A stretch of 5,810 bases of DNA from SZUA-217 sp036446835 (GCA_036446835.1 JAZFTT010000041.1:1-5810), one strand, 5' to 3'. Positions 1 to 5,562 are shown, numbered from the stretch's first letter. Numbers and translations: made by a program. The notes: generated by a model not told the origin, from the sequence alone.

Positions 1-690
1 AGGCAAACGCTGCGTCGACCACTCCGTGAATGACTGGCTGGTCCTCCGAAAGCGACATCGACGCCCACTGAGGAAGCCTGAGACACCCTGGCATCGAGTT
101 CTTCTGGCCTCCCCCAAGGACGCTGAAGCCACGCGGACTGCACCTTAGGCAATACCGTAAGGCCCGCGCGCCCGCCACGAACTCGGTCACCACCCGTCAT
201 CCGGTGGGAACAACGCCACCTCCACGACGGAGCTAGCGCATAACCGGCTGGGAGGGATGATGTTGGCTGTATGGCCCGCACCCTGTCAGGCGGTGAGACG
301 CCGGTTGAGCTGATAGCTCCAGCTCGGTTGGGTTCCCATTCCGTGTGGCAGTGGTGGACGCCATCCTGTTTGCCCTAAGCGAGGGAAAGGAGCAACACTG
401 GCCCAGCACTTCGGTGCAACCCCTTGAGATCCGGGTGGGGTCTGACCCGATCAACCGGCTGACGCATCGCTGATGCTGTCCTGATAATGACCTGTCGGCC
501 CCACCCGCCAAACAGTTCTATGGGCGGTGTGACCTAATACGAGCTTGTCCACTTCTCGGTGTGACCCATCCCAGTCCTGTCCACCCAACCCACCGGCACC
601 TTGACATACGAGATTCATTATGTGCGCGTAGAAGGTCCGGCACAGGGGCGTGTTGGTCGGCCGGCAATACGTCGAGGAGATTGCCAGGGT
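1..690. other. Stretch without a supportable gene
   Basis: I read both strands in all frames and find no frame with recognisable protein motifs. Open frames here, such as a minus-strand one over about 233-511, are rich in Ser, Arg, Pro and Thr and show no family pattern. The only structures noted are the direct repeats at 526-585 and a 9-bp inverted repeat pairing 300-308 with 451-459. At the very left edge, a minus-strand ATG at 56-58 opens 19 codons (MSLSEDQPVIHGVVDAAFA) that run out of the window and could be the start of a real gene, but there is no clear ribosome site and no domain to identify it. The region borders a decayed cyclase gene, so it is probably eroded accessory DNA; that is inference. 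Confidence 0.5.
526..585. repeat. Two direct repeats with a 32-bp period
   Basis: GGTGTGACC occurs at 526-534 and again at 558-566. Each copy is followed, after exactly 11 unrelated bases, by TGTCCAC (546-552 and 578-584). The unit is therefore a bipartite pattern repeated with a period of 32 bp, about three helical turns. Paired words with conserved spacing and a variable interior are typical of binding sites for a dimeric protein, or of the repeated transposase sites near the ends of some insertion sequences. No transposase frame is recognisable next to it. The repeat itself is seen directly; the function is not known. Confidence 0.55.
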
Positions 691-1080
691 CTAGGCGCGC
701 GTTGCCACCTCGTAGACCTGTATCGGTTCGTCGAAGCCCTTCACGTCGCGCCTTCCGACGTTGGTGAACTGATAGGGCTTGCCGACGAGAAGCTGTTTGG
801 TCCCGTCGCTCACTACAACGGCACCCGGCGGCGATTCGGCTGTCACCCGTGAGGCCAGATTGACGACCGCCCCATGAAGATCACCGCCCTCCTGAGTTAC
901 GTCGAGGACCTTCTAGATGAGGGGCGGTTTGACGAGCGGTAAGTCCAACACCAGGAGTGCGCCATCGTCTGAGGGTCACAGTCAGCTCCATGACGACAAG
1001 GGCTTGGAGGGCTGGTAATCATTCAGCTTCGAGAATTCGCAGATCTCCCGCCCCAACCGGGCATGATGTTCGACAAATAT
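691..1080 (-). pseudogene. Decayed class III adenylate/guanylate cyclase fragment
   Basis: Read on the minus strand, the last 73 codons before a TAG at 691-693 form a clean C-terminal half of a class III nucleotidyl cyclase catalytic domain. GGDLHGAVVNLASRV corresponds to the family's GD-x-x-G-x-x-VN-x-A-x-R stretch; it is followed by a PPGAVVVSD segment, a KQLLVGKPYQF segment and VGRRDVKGFDEPIQVYEV, the usual 'LKG-x-x-EP-V-x-V-Y-x-V' ending. Upstream the frame is closed by TAG at 913-915. Weak cyclase-like pieces continue in other frames: GVGLTARQ around 925-950, where R-x-GLHTGE is expected, and FVEHHARLGREICEF around 1030-1074, where the HH-x-x-x-RRE helix is expected. The spacing between these pieces is too short for the metal-binding GDGF segment, which I cannot find. 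The gene therefore has at least one frameshift and an internal deletion and cannot encode an active enzyme. The upstream boundary is approximate. Such cyclase domains normally make cAMP or cGMP in the cytoplasm. Confidence 0.75.
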
Positions 1081-1171
1081 CGGGCTAATGAGGAGCAAGG
1101 ACTCAAGAACACGCTTTGTTGATAGGCACCCTCATAGGTACCCAAACCAACCGTGACCCTGGAAAGGTCAG

Positions 1172-1245
1172 TGGAGCTGAGGGGATTTGAACCCCTGACC
1201 CCCTCGTTGCGAACGAGGTGCTCTGCCAGGCTGAGCTACAGCCCC
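1172..1245 (-). tRNA. tRNA-Ala, anticodon CGC
   Basis: The minus strand folds into a complete 74-nt cloverleaf. The 7-bp acceptor stem pairs 1239-1245 with 1173-1179, the D stem is GCTC/GAGC, the anticodon stem CCTCG/CGAGG encloses loop TTCGCAA, a 5-nt variable loop follows, and the T stem AGGGG/CCCCT encloses TTCAAAT. The anticodon CGC (1209-1211) reads GCG alanine codons. The acceptor stem carries the G3:U70 wobble pair that is the identity mark of tRNA-Ala, which confirms the call. The discriminator base is A (1172). The 3' CCA is not encoded, since the next bases are CTG, so it must be added by the CCA-adding enzyme, as is common in actinobacteria. It lies on the same strand as, and downstream of, the translin-family gene, with its own promoter between. 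Confidence 0.97.
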
Positions 1246-1259
1246 TTGCGGGAGTGGAG

Positions 1260-1288
1260 ATTCTATCGGTGGGCGTGTTTTGGGCCAG
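1260..1288 (-). promoter_or_regulatory. Probable promoter of the tRNA-Ala gene
   Basis: On the minus strand a near-consensus -10 box TAGAAT (1260-1265) lies 14 nt upstream of the mature tRNA 5' end. It is preceded, with a 17-nt spacer, by a weaker -35 candidate CTGGCC (1283-1288; three of six matches to TTGACA). Transcription would start about 7 nt before the mature tRNA, giving a short leader for RNase P to remove. The position between the operon-end hairpin and the tRNA makes an independent transcript likely. Confidence 0.55.
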
Positions 1289-1289
1289 A

Positions 1290-1335
1290 TCGAGTCTTCT
1301 CGAGGTAGTTAGGCCCGTATACGGGTCTAACTACC
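1290..1335 (-). terminator. Inverted repeats after the operon, probable terminator
   Basis: Positions 1304-1335 form a 32-bp inverted repeat: GGTAGTTAG pairs with CTAACTACC around the perfect 12-bp palindrome CCCGTATACGGG, with a single G.T mismatch (1313/1326) that is a G.U wobble in one transcript. As RNA it gives a stem of about 14 bp capped by UAUA. A second small hairpin, TCGAG-TCTT-CTCGA (1290-1303), abuts it. The large repeat begins 7 nt after the stop of the translin-family gene, the expected place for the end of the minus-strand operon. No U-run follows on either strand, so this would be an actinobacterial U-less terminator. The unbroken DNA dyad could instead be a protein operator for the tRNA promoter just downstream. 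Confidence 0.6.
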
Positions 1336-1342
1336 GGAGGTT

Positions 1343-1951
1343 TCAGGAACCGCGGAGGTCTTCCCGGAGACGTTCTTGGACCACAGTGGCGGTCAAGTCA
1401 GAACGAGAGCGTTCGACAAGGGACCGGGAGACGTCGGTTGTACGGCGAAGACTGTTGGTCATCCCGTCGGGGTAGTCGATCCCGGCGAGCATGTCGACGA
1501 TGTTGTCCATCTCCTCGAGGGTCGACTCGGCCTCGGCGATCTTCTCGTCGCGGAGCAAGTCGAGCATGTGACGTCGCATCTCCCCCACTGCCTCGCCCAG
1601 ACCGTGGAGATAGGGAACGGGGTCGATCCCCAGATCCTCGAATGTGGGCACATCCTCGTTTCTGAAAATCGCCTCGGTAATCCGTGCCTCGGCGTACTCC
1701 TTGGCGGCGTCGGAAACGAACCCGGCATGTTTGATCTCCGGGTGGCCGGCCGATGCTTCGTTGATCTCGTCGAGTAACGCCCCGGCTTCTCCTATCAGAC
1801 CAGCCGCCGTATCCCATTCGCCTCGGTGCAACGCCCGGATTCCATTTGCCGAAGCCCGGATGACCTTTCGCGACCCCGTGATGGCCTTCTCCCGCGCAGC
1901 AAAACGAGAGTCGAGAATGGAGCGGATCCTGTCGATCGAATCGAGATTCAA
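1343..1951 (-). CDS. Translin/TRAX-family protein, putative C3PO-like RNase
   Basis: A 202-residue, mostly helical protein that I assign to the archaeal/bacterial translin group (COG2178 type). Family marks are REKAITGSRKVIRASANGIRALHRGE (about 20-45, helix 1 with the basic nucleic-acid face), GFVSDAAKEYAEA (78-90), YLHGLGEAVGEMRRHMLDLLR (114-134), a MDNIVDMLAGIDYPDG stretch (148-163) and LRRTTDVSRSLVERSRSDL (168-186). In human TRAX the RNase site is E126 and E129 of an EYVEA helix plus D193 of DLTGEL; here E85 and E88 of KEYAEA and E120 of GEAVGE fall at those places, so catalytic potential appears kept, with Asp replaced by Glu. Translin/TRAX forms an octameric cytoplasmic endoribonuclease acting on small structured RNAs; the target here is unknown. 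The start is TTG at 1949-1951, overlapping the upstream stop as TTGA. The same frame stays open upstream to 2266, but that part lies inside the membrane-protein gene and shows no translin homology. No good ribosome site precedes the TTG, so translation probably relies on coupling. Confidence 0.85.
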   Translation of the reverse strand: MNLDSIDRIRSILDSRFAAREKAITGSRKVIRASANGIRALHRGEWDTAAGLIGEAGALLDEINEASAGHPEIKHAGFVSDAAKEYAEARITEAIFRNEDVPTFEDLGIDPVPYLHGLGEAVGEMRRHMLDLLRDEKIAEAESTLEEMDNIVDMLAGIDYPDGMTNSLRRTTDVSRSLVERSRSDLTATVVQERLREDLRGS

Positions 1952-2388
1952 CTGCCGATGACTCGAACCCGGGGCTCTTCCCGATCGGCTGAGCGCTCGG
2001 CTACATGGGTCACCTTGAGACGCGCCGCCCGCCGTTGCCTCATCTGGGCAAGAACCGCCACATAGAGGCCGACAAGTGAGATGAAGAACAGTCCGACGAG
2101 AAGCCAGGCAAGCGAGTTGGCATACCAGGCGAGACCGAGACTCACGGTGGTGAGGAGAATCAGACCTACAAGTGTGCGGCGACGTCGTGAGCGGATGACG
2201 CTTCGGTTGCTGGAAGCAAGGTCGGCCGCGGTATGTCTCTGGACGTCCGCCATGGTGTGAGACCACCGGTCGAACTCCTCGGTGGAGGTCACCGATCCCT
2301 CACGGCGGTCACTGAAGACAACTGGAAGCAGATAAACGCTCCAAACGGCTGCAATCACAAGCAGACCGACTATGACGCTTGTTTCCAT
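1948..2388 (-). CDS. SepX/GlpR-type membrane protein (putative receptor of gephyrin-like MoeA)
   Basis: A 146-residue membrane protein. Helix 1 is at about 5-24 and contains W16-S-V-Y-L-L-P22, a pattern I recall from the N-terminus of actinobacterial SepX/GlpR proteins (W-x-x-YL-x-P followed by R-x-E). A soluble stretch follows (25-66, with EEFDRWSHTMADVQRH). A very basic patch, RSRRRR (67-72), then leads directly into two hydrophobic helices (73-90 and 92-113), and the protein ends in a basic, charged tail (116-146). The order TM1, cytoplasmic segment, Arg patch, TM pair matches that family, but members I know are 300 residues or more, so this is a minimal form with a short C-terminus. SepX supports septation in Streptomyces, and GlpR recruits the MoeA-like protein Glp to the corynebacterial divisome. 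Position two genes after moeA supports the same role; direct function is unproven. It starts with ATG, 49 nt after moaC, and its TGA is shared with the TTG of the translin-family gene. A single-pass or unrelated three-helix protein is the alternative. Confidence 0.75.
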   Translation of the reverse strand: METSVIVGLLVIAAVWSVYLLPVVFSDRREGSVTSTEEFDRWSHTMADVQRHTAADLASSNRSVIRSRRRRTLVGLILLTTVSLGLAWYANSLAWLLVGLFFISLVGLYVAVLAQMRQRRAARLKVTHVAERSADREEPRVRVIGS

Positions 2389-2437
2389 GTCCTCTGTTTA
2401 CTCCGTCCAATGCCGAGCGTAATGAGATTGCCCACCG

Positions 2438-2929
2438 TCAATCAACGACCTTCGACCTCCGCCACTCGCCCGATCTGCCTCCGGTCTTGCGGAGAAGGTG
2501 GACCGACTCGATCGTCACGCCACGCTCGACGCTTTTCACCATGTCATAGATTGTGAGAGCAGCAATCGAAACGGCTGTCATTGCCTCCATCTCAACCCCG
2601 GTCTGGCCTGTAGTTGAAACGGTAGCTGTGATTCGAATCCCATGCCCAACCGGCTCCAGCCTGAGCTCGACTCCAGTCAGCGGAATCGGGTGGCACAGCG
2701 GTATCAGGTCAGCCGTTCTTTTCGCTCCCGCGATTCCCGCCACACGCGCAACCGCTGCCGCGTCACCCTTGGGGAGGTCGCCAGAGAAGAACCGTGCCGC
2801 CAAACCGGGAGACATCGCGATGTGTCCCTCAGCCACAGCGACTCTGTCGGTGATCTCCTTGCCACCCACATCCACCATGTGCACCTCGCCGGCCTCGTTG
2901 AGATGGGTGAATTCCTTGTCAGGCGTCAT
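2438..2929 (-). CDS. moaC: Cyclic pyranopterin monophosphate synthase MoaC
   Basis: A full-length (163 aa) MoaC, which converts the 3',8-cyclo-GTP product of MoaA to cyclic pyranopterin monophosphate in molybdenum cofactor synthesis in the cytoplasm. The family stretches are all present: FTHLNEAGEVHMVDVGGKE (7-25), LPKGD with K54, KRTADLIPLCHPIPLTGVE (70-88) with H80, GVEMEAMTAVSIAALTIYDM (111-130), and D129/K132 followed by the LLRKTGG-x-SG ending (145-154). H80, D129, K132 and K54 correspond to the active-site H77, D128, K131 and K51 of the E. coli enzyme, so activity is expected. Its ATG lies inside the end of moeA, with an 11-nt overlap, so the two are probably translationally coupled; GGGA lies about 8 nt upstream of the start. 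No moaA, moaD or moaE is in the window. Confidence 0.97.
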   Translation of the reverse strand: MTPDKEFTHLNEAGEVHMVDVGGKEITDRVAVAEGHIAMSPGLAARFFSGDLPKGDAAAVARVAGIAGAKRTADLIPLCHPIPLTGVELRLEPVGHGIRITATVSTTGQTGVEMEAMTAVSIAALTIYDMVKSVERGVTIESVHLLRKTGGRSGEWRRSKVVD

Positions 2930-4148
2930 AACGATGTTCCCTGGTCTCGGGACTTCGGAACAGTTCTATCAACACCGGCTCTCCCGCGTCGATGGTCTCA
3001 ACTCCTCTCGGCACAACTGCGAAGGCGTCGGCAACCGCTGCGACGGAAAGGACGTTAGAGGCTTGGCCCCCGGCCTGAGTCGCATGCACGGCCGCACCAT
3101 CACCTTCCAACCTGACCCGAAGAAACACGGTCTTTGCCGGATCGGTCACGAGTCTCTCACCGGCGGCGACTGTCACCTGCGGTCTGAGCACGGCACTCGC
3201 TCCCTGCATTGTGAGCAGGGCAGGCCTGACAAACTGCTCAAAGGAGACAACCACCGACACAGGGTTGCCGGGAAGCCCGAAGAAGGGGGTCCCGCCCAGG
3301 TGTCCAAAGGCAAGGGGCTTTCCGGGCTTCATGGCAACCTGAATGAAATCGACTTCTGCCTCGTCGCGCAAGACGAGTTTGGTCACGTCGTAATCACCCA
3401 TCGAGACCCCACCGGAGGTCACTATTGCTTCGGTTTCGACGGCCGCTCGGCCCAGAGCGGCACGAAGTTCGTCGGCGTCATCGCCGATCCGGCCGTAATC
3501 GATCACGTCAGCACCGGCATCCTCGAGAAGACCGACCAGCATCGGCCGGTTGGAATCACGGATCATTCCCGGAGCCAGGTCCTGGGTGGCCGGTGGCTGC
3601 AGTTCGTCGCCGGTTGACATCACCCCTACCCGGGGACGTCGAGACACCACCGGCTCCACCACACCCATCGTCGCCAGAACACCAACATGCACGGGCCCCA
3701 CGCGTAGACCGGGTTTGAACACGACCTGGCCGGCTCGGACATCTCCGCCGGCCTCACGCACATGGGTGCCTTCTTCGACCAAGGTGTGAATCCTCACTTT
3801 GTCGCCTTCGGCAGTCGTGTCCTCGACACGCACGACGGTGTCAGCACCATCAGGCATCGGAGCGCCAGTCATGATCCTGATGGCCTGCCCATCGCCCACG
3901 GAGACCGACGCGACCTGACCGGCAGGCACGTCACCGAGCACTGCGAGAAGAGCATCAGGCTCGCTGACATCCACGCCACGGACTGCGAAACCGTCCATGG
4001 CCGAGTTGGCAAAGTGGGGCACGTCCTCCCCGGAGACGACCGCTTCGGCCAAGACCCTGCCAACACTTTCGCTGAACGAAACGGTCTCGGTGTCAAGCCG
4101 TCGTACCGACCGCAATATCTCAGACCGAACTGCTTCAAGTGGTTTCAT
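2919..4148 (-). CDS. moeA: Gephyrin-like molybdopterin molybdenumtransferase MoeA (possible division protein Glp)
   Basis: 409 residues, the usual MoeA length, with all domains. The MoeA N-terminal part (about 1-170) holds FANSAMDGFAVRG (46-58, D52), TGAPMPDGAD (94-103), VED (108-110) and REAGGDVRAG (131-140). The MoCF-binding part (about 172-315) holds STGDEL (178-183), TSGGVSMGDYD (244-254), KPGKPLAFG (274-282) and GLPGNPVSV (291-299). The beta-rich C-terminal domain (about 320-400) follows. Acidic active-site positions of MoeA look intact, so insertion of molybdate into adenylated molybdopterin is plausible. The C-terminal motif reads GGQASNVLS, where I would expect a G-S-G/H type sequence. 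In Corynebacterium a MoeA homologue (Glp) binds FtsZ and a membrane receptor; the receptor-like gene two positions downstream raises that role here. From sequence alone I cannot separate an enzyme from a moonlighting division protein. The ATG lies 5 nt after the galU stop, and the 3' end overlaps moaC by 11 nt. Confidence 0.93.
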   Translation of the reverse strand: MKPLEAVRSEILRSVRRLDTETVSFSESVGRVLAEAVVSGEDVPHFANSAMDGFAVRGVDVSEPDALLAVLGDVPAGQVASVSVGDGQAIRIMTGAPMPDGADTVVRVEDTTAEGDKVRIHTLVEEGTHVREAGGDVRAGQVVFKPGLRVGPVHVGVLATMGVVEPVVSRRPRVGVMSTGDELQPPATQDLAPGMIRDSNRPMLVGLLEDAGADVIDYGRIGDDADELRAALGRAAVETEAIVTSGGVSMGDYDVTKLVLRDEAEVDFIQVAMKPGKPLAFGHLGGTPFFGLPGNPVSVVVSFEQFVRPALLTMQGASAVLRPQVTVAAGERLVTDPAKTVFLRVRLEGDGAAVHATQAGGQASNVLSVAAVADAFAVVPRGVETIDAGEPVLIELFRSPETREHRYDA

Positions 4149-4153
4149 CTCAT

Positions 4154-4945
4154 CTACCCGAACAACTCAGGCCCGAAGCGGTCGAGACCAAGCTCATATG
4201 AAGCCCTGAGCAGACCCTCAGGAGTTCCGACATCCAGAAGATTCTCGCCCGCCACGAAGCCGCGTAACCGCCCCCGCTCGCCTAGCTCCTGGATGGCATC
4301 GGTGAGTTGGATCTCGCCACCCACTCCGGGTGAGATCTTCTCGAGAATGGAGAACACCTCGGGAGTAAAGACATAACGACCGACCAGGCCATACCGGGAT
4401 GGAGCCGCCTCGACGCCCGGCTTCTCGACCGCCCCGGCGAGGTCGAGATACCCGTCCACGAGATCTGAGTCGGGAATCACCACTCCGTATCTGGAGAGGA
4501 GTTCATCATTGAGCTCACGGAGACACATCACCGACACCGCCCCCTGCCGGCTGCCCGAGCCCAGAGACGAAAGGACGTCATGTCCGGGTCGAACGATGTT
4601 GTCGGAGAGGAGGCAAAAGAAGGACCGATCCCCCACCATGTGAGCGGCTTCACTCACGGCGTGGCCGAGGCCGAGCGCCTCCTCCTGAACGACCGGTCGA
4701 ATTCGAATGTCCTCGAGACCGGGAAGCCCCCCGTCGAGACTGAAATGCTGAGCCACCAGATGACCGGCATCGAGGTCCACCACCACAACGGCCTCCTTGG
4801 CTCCAGCCCGGGCCGCCTCCTCTACTGCGTACTGAATCGCCGGTCTGTCGACGACTGTGAGCAGAGCCTTGGGGACCACCCGGGTTGCCGGGCGCATTCT
4901 CATGCCGCGTCCAGCCGCCGGAATGACGGCGACATCGATGCTCAC
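4154..4945 (-). CDS. galU: UTP-glucose-1-phosphate uridylyltransferase family protein (short, divergent GalU)
   Basis: 263 residues of the GalU type of sugar-phosphate nucleotidyltransferase, expected to make UDP-glucose from UTP and glucose 1-phosphate in the cytoplasm for envelope glycans. Seen are IPAAGRGMRMRPAT (8-21), VPKALLTVVDRPAIQYAVEEA (24-44), EEALGLGHAV (88-97), LLSDN with the likely metal-binding D115, YGVV (153-156), VEKP with K175 (173-176), GLVGRYVFTP (186-195), the GalU signature GGEIQLTDAI (209-218) and LDVGTPEG (237-244). Oddities: the nucleotide loop G-x-G-T-R is G-R-G-M-R (Met in place of Thr), PKEML is PKALL, and the segment between HF and the QE-x-LGLGHA motif is about 15-20 residues shorter than in E. 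coli GalU, losing most of the ELE-containing helix. It could therefore use a different sugar or nucleotide. The start is GTG at 4943-4945, overlapping the plsY TGA as GTGA, with GAGGAGAAGG upstream as ribosome site. Confidence 0.85.
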   Translation of the reverse strand: MSIDVAVIPAAGRGMRMRPATRVVPKALLTVVDRPAIQYAVEEAARAGAKEAVVVVDLDAGHLVAQHFSLDGGLPGLEDIRIRPVVQEEALGLGHAVSEAAHMVGDRSFFCLLSDNIVRPGHDVLSSLGSGSRQGAVSVMCLRELNDELLSRYGVVIPDSDLVDGYLDLAGAVEKPGVEAAPSRYGLVGRYVFTPEVFSILEKISPGVGGEIQLTDAIQELGERGRLRGFVAGENLLDVGTPEGLLRASYELGLDRFGPELFG

Positions 4946-5550
4946 GTCGGAACCTTCTCCTCGCTTCCTCTGACCATCCTCCCGATGTTGGCTCTATGGC
5001 GCCAAACGATGAGAGCGACCGTCAACACCATCCACATGAGACTCAATCCGCTGACTCCTTGCCAGATGGCCAGTGGGATCGCCAATATGACCACTACGAG
5101 CGAGGAAGCCGAGGCAACTTTGGTGAACCTCGCCAGAACTGCCCAGATGACAACGGTGATCGCCGCCACCTGCCATACGGTGAAGATCACGACGCCGAAG
5201 CCTGTGGCCACACCCTTTCCTCCCTTGAACTTGTGAAAGACCGGGTAGCAGTGACCGATGACCGCAGCCAGCCCCGCGGCGAACGCCCAGTGCGAGAGAC
5301 CGTCTGAGGTAGCGGCGCCCACCAGACCGCCGGCGATAAACCCCATGGAGGCTCCGATCACGCCTTTCAATGTGTCGCCGATCATCACCATCGCTGCCGG
5401 TAGTCGACCAAGCGTCCGCAGGACATTGGAGGCGCCGGGGTTGCCGCTGCCCACTTCGTGGATGTCGACCCCGTGCATTCGGGCGACGATCACCGCAAAA
5501 TCGATGCTTCCCACCACATAGGCGCCGACAAGGGCAAGGGCGATCGTCAT
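4942..5550 (-). CDS. plsY: Acyl-phosphate:glycerol-3-phosphate acyltransferase PlsY
   Basis: A 202-residue inner-membrane acyltransferase that transfers the acyl group from acyl-phosphate to glycerol 3-phosphate, the first step of phosphatidic acid synthesis. All three PlsY motifs are visible: GSGNPGASNVLRTLGR (34-49), GHCYPVFHKFKGGKGVAT (99-116) and RHRANIGRMVRGSEEK (184-199); GD-x-LKG at 58-63 is also conserved. Hydrophobic helices lie near 3-24, 53-80, 87-100, 117-139 and 147-182. In the first helix GSIDF replaces the common GSIPF. The chosen ATG (5548-5550) gives family length; the frame continues open to 5655, but that 35-residue extension is hydrophilic, lacks homology and would overlap the divergent fmdB start. 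No ribosome site precedes the ATG, while a -10 box ends 6 nt before it, so the mRNA is probably leaderless. It is the first gene of the minus-strand unit. Confidence 0.95.
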   Translation of the reverse strand: MTIALALVGAYVVGSIDFAVIVARMHGVDIHEVGSGNPGASNVLRTLGRLPAAMVMIGDTLKGVIGASMGFIAGGLVGAATSDGLSHWAFAAGLAAVIGHCYPVFHKFKGGKGVATGFGVVIFTVWQVAAITVVIWAVLARFTKVASASSLVVVILAIPLAIWQGVSGLSLMWMVLTVALIVWRHRANIGRMVRGSEEKVPT

Positions 5551-5556
5551 GGGACG

Positions 5557-5562
5557 ATCATA
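5557..5562 (-). promoter_or_regulatory. -10 box of the plsY operon promoter (probably leaderless)
   Basis: The minus strand reads TATGAT (five of six matches to TATAAT), then CGTCCC, then the plsY ATG. Initiation usually occurs 6-8 nt after the hexamer, which places the transcript start at or within a base or two of the A of ATG. No purine-rich ribosome site is visible upstream. The -35 region at 17-18 nt distance (TCTTCC or GTCTTC) is poor, which is frequent in actinobacterial promoters. This would drive plsY and the genes after it. Confidence 0.5.

Noticed and set aside
300..459. 9-bp inverted repeat GCCGGTTGA / TCAACCGGC separated by about 140 bp, examined as an insertion-sequence boundary
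   Set aside because: Too short and too far apart to exceed chance, and no target duplication or transposase is visible.
233..511. Minus-strand 92-codon open frame; I also tested it as an IS110-type transposase remnant
   Set aside because: Only scattered short likenesses (such as a LNRRL stretch in a neighbouring frame) appear; no catalytic motif and no consistent frame.
601..852. Plus-strand 83-codon frame with a stretch (DLYRFVEALHVAPSDV) resembling the end of a helix-turn-helix domain
   Set aside because: It is the exact antisense of the cyclase C-terminal frame, which matches its family over about 60 residues; the helix-turn-helix likeness is weak and lacks the recognition helix.
1376..1961. 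Several plus- and minus-strand open frames overlapping the translin-family gene
   Set aside because: All are alternative frames of the same segment with Arg/Ser/Pro-rich, motif-free translations.
1952..2266. N-terminal extension of the translin-family frame by 105 codons
   Set aside because: It lies entirely within the membrane-protein gene in another frame, is rich in Arg, Ser, His and Pro, and shows no translin homology; the TTG at 1949-1951 gives the usual family length.
2553..3617. Long plus-strand open frame of 354 codons
   Set aside because: It runs antisense to moaC and moeA, both of which show complete family motifs; its translation has no recognisable motif and has the composition of a shadow frame in GC-rich DNA.
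3762..4376. Plus-strand open frame of 204 codons
   Set aside because: Antisense to the start of moeA and the end of galU, with no family pattern.
4580..5236. Plus-strand open frame of 218 codons
   Set aside because: Antisense to galU and plsY, which are both supported by catalytic motifs.
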